From Streptomyces sp. CNH099 (GTDB taxonomy: Bacteria; Actinomycetota; Actinomycetes; Streptomycetales; Streptomycetaceae), in assembly GCA_000514715.1 (NCBI GenBank), contig AZWL01000005.1, forward strand, positions 62,001 to 126,000: a stretch of 64,000 bases of DNA, given 5' to 3'. Positions 58,263-64,000 of the stretch are shown here, in pieces. Position 1 is the stretch's first letter. Every line of letters starts with the position of its first letter. Below the pieces are notes generated by a model, which made no database searches, was not told the DNA's origin, and worked only from the letters and a program-made list of their open reading frames with translations. Position numbers and translations under genes: made by a program.

Positions 58263-59449
58263 GACCTCTTCACCGCGCGATCACCGCCGCGGCGCTCGGG
58301 GCAGCGCTCGTCGGGAGCCTGTTCACGGCCGCCGCTCCCGCACAAGCCGACGCCCGGCACCCCTGGCGGTGGAAGGCGCCCGAGTGCGAACGGGTCGTCA
58401 GCGACGGCTCGCTCTCCCACACCCGCGACGGCGGCGCCACCTTCGCCCCGACCACCACCGCCCAACGCCCGCCGTACTACCAGCTGGTGACGGACCTGGA
58501 GACCCTCGCCACCCCCAACCGGCTGCTGGCCGCCGACATCAACGGCCGGGTGACCCGGTCGGCCGACTCCGGCTGCCGCTGGCGCACCATCGCCTCGCTC
58601 GACAACGGCCACTGGTCGATCGCCCCGGCACGCGACGGCAGCGCGTACGTCTGGAAACTGCGCGGCGACCGGGTCTACCGCGTCTTCGGCGGCTTCGTCC
58701 GCAAGCTGCCGGCCTTCGACGCGGAAGCGCTGGGCGGGCTCCACGGCCTCACCGCCGACCCGCGGCGCCCCGGCCGCCTGCGGGCCGTCACCGGCGACGG
58801 GCACGTGCTGGAGTCCCGGAACGGCGGGCGCACCTTCCGCGCCGTCGGCACCCCCGTCCCGCTGGCCGAGGTCGGCCCGCACACCTCCCTGTACGACGTG
58901 GAGATCTCCACCGCGGACTTCGACCGCATCGTCGTCGGGGTGAGCACGGCCGGGGGCTTCACCAGCGACGACGGCGGGCGCAGCTGGCAGCGCGCCACGC
59001 TCGGCGCCCCGGGCGACCGGGTCAACGGCTTCTCCGTGGCGATCTCCCCCGCCGACCCGCGCGTGGTCTACGCGAAGGCGCTCAACACCACCGAGCTGGA
59101 CGCGGGCGAACACGGCCGGCACCTCTACCGCTCCACCGACGGGGGCCGCACCTTCCGGCCCGTGGTCGACCAGTTCCAGGACGGCCGGGACGTGGTGATC
59201 TACAACGGCGGCTGGATCCGCCCCGACCCGGAGGACCCGGACGTCGCGTACTTCGAGTACGGCGACCCGTGGACCGGCACCAACCTCTACCGCCACGACG
59301 CGGACAGCGGCGAGCTGACGATCCGGCACTCCGGACACCACGGCATCGGCGCGCTCGCCGTCAGCCCGGCGGACCCGGAGGTCCTGCACGTGGGCCTGAC
59401 CTCGGTGCCCGGCCACACGCCGGTGTCGGGGGCGGGCGCGGGCGGGTAG
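58259..59449 (+). CDS. Secreted beta-propeller protein resembling dispase autolysis-inducing protein
   Basis: A 396-residue exported protein. The Sec signal is ITAAALGAALVGSLFTAAAPAQA, cut before DARHPWRW. The mature part repeats sialidase-type Asp-box motifs, S-x-D-x-G-x-x-W/F: SHTRDGGATF, TRSADSGCRW, ESRNGGRTF, TSDDGGRSW and YRSTDGGRTF, about seven blades. Sequence and layout match the streptomycete dispase autolysis-inducing protein, an extracellular factor that promotes self-cleavage of neutral proteases; I recall this from family knowledge and cannot confirm it here. Two Cys at CERV and GCRW may form a disulfide. ATG at 58259 overlaps the small ORF. Confidence 0.7.
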   Translation: MRPLHRAITAAALGAALVGSLFTAAAPAQADARHPWRWKAPECERVVSDGSLSHTRDGGATFAPTTTAQRPPYYQLVTDLETLATPNRLLAADINGRVTRSADSGCRWRTIASLDNGHWSIAPARDGSAYVWKLRGDRVYRVFGGFVRKLPAFDAEALGGLHGLTADPRRPGRLRAVTGDGHVLESRNGGRTFRAVGTPVPLAEVGPHTSLYDVEISTADFDRIVVGVSTAGGFTSDDGGRSWQRATLGAPGDRVNGFSVAISPADPRVVYAKALNTTELDAGEHGRHLYRSTDGGRTFRPVVDQFQDGRDVVIYNGGWIRPDPEDPDVAYFEYGDPWTGTNLYRHDADSGELTIRHSGHHGIGALAVSPADPEVLHVGLTSVPGHTPVSGAGAGG

Positions 59450-59468
59450 CGGCGCCGCCCGCCCGCGC
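59436..59468. terminator. Hairpin terminator at the convergent junction
   Basis: GCGCGGGCGGG and CCCGCCCGCGC (11-bp perfect arms, 11-nt loop) span the stop codon of the propeller gene and precede the convergent MFS gene by 18 bp. Likely bidirectional. Confidence 0.7.
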
Positions 59469-59485
59469 AGGCGGCCGGCGCCGCG

Positions 59486-60631
59486 CTACGGCGCTCCGCG
59501 CCGGCCGCCGCGGAGCAGCAGCGGCGCGAGCACCGCGACGACCAGGTACGGCACCGCGCACACCGCGAACGCCGCCCCGTGCCCGAGCCCGGCCGCCGAG
59601 CCGAGCAGGCCGTACGCGCCGTAGACGGCGATCGTCGTCAGGTCCGTACCGACACCGGCCAGCGAGGTGACGGTTGCCCGCGCCGGGCCGGTGATCCGCT
59701 CCTGCAGCCGGGCCTCCGCGAGCACGGTCGCCACCTGGAACCCGCCGAAGGCGACGCCCACCAGCGCGATCCCCGCCGCCGTCCCCGACAGCCCGCCCGC
59801 GGCCAGCGCGACCGCGGACCCGGCGAGCACCGCGGCGAGCACCCCGGCCGATGTCCGGCCGGCCCGCCCCCGCTCCTCGACCCGGCCGGCGAGCAGCCCG
59901 CCGGCGGCGGCGCCGGCCCAGACGAGCAGCAGGTACAGCGGGACGGCGGGGTCGGCGACGCCGGCGTCGCGGACGAGGTAGGGGGTGTACTCGTCGAGGG
60001 AGCCCCAGACGGCGGAGACGGCGGGGACGAGGAGTACGGCGCCGCGGACGGTGGGGTCGGCGCGCAGTTCGGCGAGGCCGGCGCGGAGGGTGCCGGCCCA
60101 GCCGAGGGAGTCGGGGCCGGGGTCGGAGCCGGGATCGGCGGCAGCCGACGCGTGCTCGGGAAACCGCGTCGCCACCGCCGCGCCCAGCAGGCACGCCGCC
60201 ACGCTCGCCGCCCCCACCGCCGCGTACCCGCCCGCCGCGAACACCGGCGCCGCCGCCGCCATCGACGCCATCACGCCCACCGTGCCCGCCGCCCGGGCCC
60301 GCCCCAGCGTGCGCGCGTACCGGTCCGCCGCACCCGCCCGGCCCAACTCCTCGTAGACCAGCGCCTCCAGCGCCCCCGACGTGAACGCGCCCTTCGCGCC
60401 CCACAGCACGAACCCCGCCGCGAACGCCCCGTACGACGGGGCCAGCACCCACAGCGCGAACCCGGCGCCGGCCAGCAGCGGCCCCGCGCACAGCAGCAGC
60501 CGGCGGGAGAAGGCGTCGGCCCAGGCGCCGGAGGGGACTTCGAGCAGGACGGAGGAGAGCGACCAGATGACGAACAGCGACGAGACCTGCCACAGCGACA
60601 GCCCGTGGTCGGCGAAGAGCAGCGCGTACAC
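59486..60631 (-). CDS. MFS transporter with disrupted 5' end
   Basis: A 381-residue reading frame from GTG at 60631 encodes most of a 12-helix permease: FVIWSLSSVLLEVPSGAWADAFSRRLLL, SGALEALVYEELGRAG, VGVAFGGFQVATVLAEARLQERITG. The frame continues upstream as ERRLTACLYAYAFLDDFVLLYP, clearly the missing first helix, but it is cut by a TGA at 60710-60712. Beyond that stop an ATG at 60727 opens MTWRH in the same frame. The natural gene was thus probably 59486-60727, with the stop now at codon 6. A G-run at 60703-60707 offers a frameshift alternative from a TTG at 60713. The product from 60631 would lack most of helix 1. Confidence 0.65.
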   Translation of the reverse strand: MYALLFADHGLSLWQVSSLFVIWSLSSVLLEVPSGAWADAFSRRLLLCAGPLLAGAGFALWVLAPSYGAFAAGFVLWGAKGAFTSGALEALVYEELGRAGAADRYARTLGRARAAGTVGVMASMAAAAPVFAAGGYAAVGAASVAACLLGAAVATRFPEHASAAADPGSDPGPDSLGWAGTLRAGLAELRADPTVRGAVLLVPAVSAVWGSLDEYTPYLVRDAGVADPAVPLYLLLVWAGAAAGGLLAGRVEERGRAGRTSAGVLAAVLAGSAVALAAGGLSGTAAGIALVGVAFGGFQVATVLAEARLQERITGPARATVTSLAGVGTDLTTIAVYGAYGLLGSAAGLGHGAAFAVCAVPYLVVAVLAPLLLRGGRRGAP

Positions 60632-60737
60632 CGGGTAGAGCAGGACGAAGTCGTCCAGGAACGCGTACGCGTACAGGCAGGCGGTCAGCCGCCGTTCCGC
60701 GCGGGGGAATCAATGTCGCCAGGTCATGGGCGCCACC

Positions 60738-61655
60738 CTACCCGTCCGCCAGCACCTGGTCGATGACGAATTTCGAGCTGGCGACCATGACCGGGTTGGT
60801 GTGCCGGTAGTACGGGAGCTGGATCAGCGAGATCGACAGCGCCCAGCCGCGCCCGCGCGCCCACGCGGCCTCCTCGTCGTCGACACCGCCGCCGTCCGCC
60901 AGCACGGCGCGGAAGGCGTCGCGGGCCGGCCCGGTGAAGAGGTTCCAGGCGGCGATGAGGTCGACGGCGGGTTCGCCGCCGCCCATGCAGCCGAAGTCGA
61001 GGACGCCGCCGAGGTGCCCGGTGTCGGTGAGCACGACGTTCCCGGGGGAGAGGTCGCCGTGGAGCCACACCGGCGGCCCGGTGTGCGCGGGCGCGCGGAG
61101 GGCGGCCTCCCAGGCGGCGGTCACGGCGGGCACGTCCACGCCGTCCTCGGGCAGGAGCCGGGCGAGGGCGGCGCGGGTGCCGGCGTCGCGGTCGGCCAGG
61201 GTCTCGCTGCGGTACGAGGGCGGGGCGCCGGCCGCGTCGACGGCGCGCATGGCGTCGACGAAGGCGGCGAGTTCGCCGGCGAGCGGCCCGGGGGCGGCGA
61301 TGCCGGCGTCGGGCGGCGGGACCGTACCGGGCACCCAGCGGCACACCGTCCAGGGGTACGGGTAGCCGTCGCCGGGCGCGCCCTTGACGAGGGGCTCCGG
61401 TACGGGCACGGGGAGCCCGGCGGCGAGCCGGGGAAGGTGCCCGTACTCCAGCGCGATGTCGCCGGCGCCGCCGGCGGTCAGCGGCATCCGCACGGCCAGC
61501 TCGTCCCCCAGCCGGAAGACGGCGTGGACGGTGCCGCCGGAGGCGACCCGCCGGACGGGCAGCCCGGCCCACCGCGGGAACTGGGCGGCGATCAGCCGCC
61601 GTACGAGACCGTCGTCTATCTCCGCCTCGTCGGCGTGCATCCTGGTAGCAGACAC
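60738..61655 (-). CDS. Aminoglycoside phosphotransferase-like kinase
   Basis: A 305-residue APH/ChoK-fold kinase. The catalytic Brenner motif is WLHGDLSPGNVVL and the metal-binding DFG equivalent is GVLDFGCMGGGEPAVDL; N-terminal lobe FRLGDELAVRMPL has the ATP-facing strand. The group includes true aminoglycoside kinases and many small-molecule kinases, so resistance must not be assumed. I chose GTG at 61655 (AGGG about 8 nt upstream); ATG at 61640 (MHADEAEIDD) is the alternative. It lies just upstream of the damaged MFS gene on the same strand. Confidence 0.87.
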   Translation of the reverse strand: MSATRMHADEAEIDDGLVRRLIAAQFPRWAGLPVRRVASGGTVHAVFRLGDELAVRMPLTAGGAGDIALEYGHLPRLAAGLPVPVPEPLVKGAPGDGYPYPWTVCRWVPGTVPPPDAGIAAPGPLAGELAAFVDAMRAVDAAGAPPSYRSETLADRDAGTRAALARLLPEDGVDVPAVTAAWEAALRAPAHTGPPVWLHGDLSPGNVVLTDTGHLGGVLDFGCMGGGEPAVDLIAAWNLFTGPARDAFRAVLADGGGVDDEEAAWARGRGWALSISLIQLPYYRHTNPVMVASSKFVIDQVLADG

Positions 61656-61674
61656 AGGCGCGACCCTACGCCGC

Positions 61675-62022
61675 TCACACCCCCGGTCCCCACCGCGTTT
61701 CGGCTGCTGCGTCCCTCTCGGGGACCCGCTCGTTGTCCGCGGTCCAGGCCCGCCCGTCGGCGTCGTAGAACACGATCCCCTCGGTGTCGCCGGTGCGCAC
61801 CCGGCGCGCCAGGTCCTCCACCTCGTCCATGTGCCCCGGGGTCGCACAGGCCACCGCAAACGGATGCCACCGGTCAAGCACCTCGTCCAGCGCCTGGCCG
61901 GAGAAGTCCGTGGCCGCGGCCATCCACTCCTGCTGGAACCCCTGCAGCCACTCCGGCTTGCGCTCCAGCGCACGACGGATGTCCTCCGGTGTACGGGGAC
62001 ACACAACCTGCTTCGTCGCCAC
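61675..62022 (-). CDS. Small conserved protein (possibly DUF6247-like)
   Basis: A 115-residue acidic protein: TPEDIRRALERKPEWLQGFQQEWMAAATDFSGQALDEVLDRWHPFAVA, then DEVEDLARRVRTGDTEGIVFYDADGRAWTADNERVPE. The central helices recall DUF6247, a small actinomycete family often found beside toxin genes, but I am unsure. GTG at 62022 is fixed by GGGAGGGGGCGAG just upstream. The frame continues 31 codons further without coding character. No toxin gene is adjacent: its neighbours are the APH-like kinase and the SPFH gene. Confidence 0.65.
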   Translation of the reverse strand: MATKQVVCPRTPEDIRRALERKPEWLQGFQQEWMAAATDFSGQALDEVLDRWHPFAVACATPGHMDEVEDLARRVRTGDTEGIVFYDADGRAWTADNERVPERDAAAETRWGPGV

Positions 62023-62218
62023 CTCGCCCCCTCCCTGCCTTGCCGCACGCGTACGGGCACGTTCCGGCGTGCGGAACATCCTACGGGGACCGGCCTCGCT
62101 GCCGGGATCGTGCAATGACCCTGTACCCGTGTTGTCACGATCCGCCTCTGTGCCTGTGCACGGCCGTGCGAAAGAGTTTTCCTAGCGCAGAGTGATCGCA
62201 CGACCGAAGGAGGGGGAC

Positions 62219-64000
62219 ATGGCACGTTCGCGCGCGCAGACCATCAGGGGTGCTGCGCAGGCCGTCATGCAGGGTACCGACCCGCGGCGGCTGGCAGAGG
62301 ACGAGATGCAGCGCCGGGGGGTGCTCACCGAAGGTGAGCAGGGCCGCGGGGGCGGGGAAGCGGGCCGGGGGTGGCAGGCGCCGCGTGAGGACGGCATGGA
62401 CCCGGCCGACTTCCCCGCCGCCCGCGACCAGGGCGGCAGCCTCGACACCGTCATGACGCAGCAGTCCGTACCGCTGGACGAGGCCGGGGAGGCGCTGAAC
62501 CGCAGTGAGCTGAAGCGCGAGGGGCTGGAGCAGGTGCACGCCATCAGCCCGATGGTGCTGCCGCGCGGACGCTCGTTCCTCAGCATGCTGCCGGTGTCGC
62601 TGCTGCTCGTCATCGGCGCGGTCGGCACCATCGCGGTGGCCGCCACCGGCGACGACGTGGTGACGAACCCGATGTTCGGCGCCCACTACTGGGTGCTGGC
62701 GGTCTTCGCGGTCTGCTTCGTGTGGTGGCGGCAGGGCATGGTGATGGTGCCCGACGGCTGTCATGCCCTGATCACCAAGTTCGGCAAGCTGGAGCAGGTC
62801 GTCGGCCCCGGCCGGGTGATCCTGCTGAACCCGTGGAAGCGGGTCTCGTACATCCTCAACACCACCCGCGAGTACCCCTTCAACGCGCCCGTGCGCGAGG
62901 CCCCGACGAAGGGCGGGGTGAAGGCGTCCATCGACCTGTTCATCCAGTTCCGGATCAGCGACCCGGTGGAGTTCGTCTACACCCTCGGCGCGGTGCGCGG
63001 CTTCGAGGAGAAGCTGAACAACGCCGTCAGCGAGACGATCCGCAGCCTCATCTACGAGCAGGAGGCCGCCGGCATCTACGACATGGTCGGCGAGGACACC
63101 ACCCGGCTGCTCGACGCGCTGAACCACCAGTTCCGGCCCGCGGTCGAGCTGACCAACGCCAACATCACCAGCGCCGAGCCCTCCGACCAGGCGTACCGCA
63201 TGGACCTCGCGGCGCCGGAGATGGTGCGGATGGCCAAGGAGGCGTACACCCACGAGTACTCGCTCCAGCTCCGCAAGGAGCAGGACGAGGGCGACCTGAG
63301 CAAGGAGCTGGCGACCCGCGAGGAGGAGCTGTCCGCGATCCAGGCGGACATCGCCCAGTACCAGGCCCAGATGGACACCGCCGTCGAGCGCGAGACGAAC
63401 CGGGCCGAGGCGCTGGCGCGCCAGCGCTACGTCCAGGCCGAGTCGGAGGCGCGGGCGAACGCCGCGCTGCTGGAGGCGCAGGCGCTCGACATCCGCGCGG
63501 TGACGACGGCCGAGGCGCCGGAGATCCTGGAGTACCGCTACCAGCAGCAGGTCCTCGACACCCTGGAGGAGGTCGCCGACCACCTGCCGCAGCTGCTGCG
63601 CATCGGCGGCCCCGCAGAGGGCGGCGCGGGCGGCGGCGCCGGCGTCGACTTCCTGGCGCTCGCCCGCGAGCTGATCGGCGAGCACGGCGCGGACCTGTTC
63701 TCGGAGGCCGAGATGGCGGCCGTACGGGAGCGGCTGACCGAGGTCGCGGCGCGGATCGCGGAGCGCGAGCCGGAGATCCGGGCGCTGCGCGAGGCCGAGC
63801 GGCCGGAGCCGGTGCCGGCCCCGGCGGGCGGCGCGGCGGAGGAGCCGCGGGAGGCGGCGGCGCCGGAACAGCCGGCGCCGGAGCAGCGGGCGTCGCAGCC
63901 CGTCGCCGGCGGGGTCGCGAACGAGGGATTCGGACACGAGGGTTTCGAGGCCCAGGGGCACGAGGCCCAGGGGTACGAGGCCCAGGGGTACGAGGCCCAG
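62219..64000 (+). CDS. SPFH (stomatin/prohibitin/flotillin) domain protein, 3' end outside the window
   Basis: At least 594 codons, open to the right edge. Residues 1-110 are hydrophilic (QTIRGAAQAVMQGTDPRRLAEDEMQRRG). Two helices follow (FLSMLPVSLLLVIGAVGTIAV and YWVLAVFAVCFVWW). The SPFH domain runs from about residue 180: MVMVPDGCHALITKFGKLEQVVGPGRVILLNPWKRVSYI, SIDLFIQFRISDPVEFVYTL. A long coiled coil comes next (LATREEELSAIQADIAQYQAQMDTAVERETNRAEALARQRYVQAESEARA). The C-terminus becomes Pro/Glu-rich and enters GYEAQ/GHEAQ repeats. Proteins of this type build membrane scaffolds. ATG at 62219 follows AAGGAGGGGG. Confidence 0.9.
   Translation, partial: MARSRAQTIRGAAQAVMQGTDPRRLAEDEMQRRGVLTEGEQGRGGGEAGRGWQAPREDGMDPADFPAARDQGGSLDTVMTQQSVPLDEAGEALNRSELKREGLEQVHAISPMVLPRGRSFLSMLPVSLLLVIGAVGTIAVAATGDDVVTNPMFGAHYWVLAVFAVCFVWWRQGMVMVPDGCHALITKFGKLEQVVGPGRVILLNPWKRVSYILNTTREYPFNAPVREAPTKGGVKASIDLFIQFRISDPVEFVYTLGAVRGFEEKLNNAVSETIRSLIYEQEAAGIYDMVGEDTTRLLDALNHQFRPAVELTNANITSAEPSDQAYRMDLAAPEMVRMAKEAYTHEYSLQLRKEQDEGDLSKELATREEELSAIQADIAQYQAQMDTAVERETNRAEALARQRYVQAESEARANAALLEAQALDIRAVTTAEAPEILEYRYQQQVLDTLEEVADHLPQLLRIGGPAEGGAGGGAGVDFLALARELIGEHGADLFSEAEMAAVRERLTEVAARIAEREPEIRALREAERPEPVPAPAGGAAEEPREAAAPEQPAPEQRASQPVAGGVANEGFGHEGFEAQGHEAQGYEAQGYEAQ
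63947..64000. repeat. 15-bp in-frame repeat at the SPFH C-terminus
   Basis: Units GAGGCCCAGGGGYAC at 63947-63961, 63962-63976 and 63977-63991, plus a partial copy reaching 64000, encode EAQG(H/Y) pentapeptides. The array continues beyond the window. Confidence 0.92.

Noticed and set aside
62135..63961. A 608-codon minus-strand frame opposite the SPFH gene
   Set aside because: It is an antisense shadow: the plus strand encodes clear SPFH motifs over the same span and runs past the window edge.

Overview
The window looks like a chromosomal segment of a high-GC actinomycete, most probably Streptomyces or a close relative. The grounds are the very high GC with strong third-position bias, frequent GTG starts, 4-bp start/stop overlaps inside operons, rare TTA codons confined to regulatory-type genes, and typical Streptomyces families: DUF397 with an XRE/DUF5753 regulator, DUF574-type methyltransferases, a DUF5954 protein, a DUF5685 protein, a secreted phospholipase A2 and a SigB/F-type sigma factor. 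It is a mosaic of small transcription units. No prophage, IS element, CRISPR array, rRNA or tRNA was seen.

Region by region. 0-2 kb: a MerR regulator with two matching operator-like dyads, then a decayed TetR/MFS locus. 2-4.3 kb: DedA protein, CPA1-type antiporter, small Tudor-like protein. 4.5-8 kb: a two-gene McrBC-type (type IV) restriction module. 8.2-14.6 kb: nitroreductase-hemerythrin fusion, DUF5685 protein with a Cys-rich tail, MFS pump, secreted phospholipase A2, apolipoprotein N-acyltransferase. 14.8-18.8 kb: ferric-siderophore ABC operon behind an iron-box-like palindrome. 18.9-25.9 kb: methyltransferase, ArsR-like regulator, a P450-like/PEP-mutase fusion, an SRPBCC-ArsR pair divergent from a hydrolase across twin operators, a BrkB-type membrane protein and a PRC-barrel protein. 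26-30 kb: RsbW-like kinase, XRE/DUF5753, DUF397, DUF5954, sigma factor. 30-34.4 kb: a cobalamin-riboswitch ABC operon ending in an FhuF-like [2Fe-2S] protein.

34.4-40.6 kb: VapBC-type toxin-antitoxin, ArsR metalloregulator with MFS exporter, a CsoR-type operator before a His-rich protein, a BBE-type flavoprotein, and a one-TM zinc-ribbon protein. 40.7-46.9 kb: crcB-DUF190-crcB fluoride exporter genes with a candidate fluoride riboswitch, divergent from a tiny membrane protein and kdpFABC (no kdpDE in the window). 47-50.7 kb: a second PIN/antitoxin pair, a second DUF574 methyltransferase, a zone of gene remnants, and a quinone reductase. 50.9-58 kb: metallophosphoesterase, Clp_N/HTH protein with twin operators, MFS/LysR pair, MFS/MarR pair, LuxR/TrmB-like regulator. 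58.1-64 kb: a 33-codon ORF coupled to a secreted beta-propeller protein resembling dispase autolysis-inducing protein, an MFS gene with an in-frame stop near its 5' end, an aminoglycoside-phosphotransferase-like kinase, a small conserved protein, and an SPFH protein that runs off the right edge.

Most genes follow a regulator-plus-target layout (MerR, ArsR, MarR, LysR, LuxR, XRE), and many of the DNA or RNA control elements can be read directly: two riboswitches (one certain, one likely), an iron box, a CsoR site, and paired ArsR, Clp_N and VapB operators. Metal and ion homeostasis (Fe, corrinoid, Cu-type, Ni/Co/Zn-type, F-, K+, Na+/H+) is the dominant theme. Three places show gene decay: 0.9-1.9 kb, 48.6-49.8 kb and 60.6-60.7 kb.
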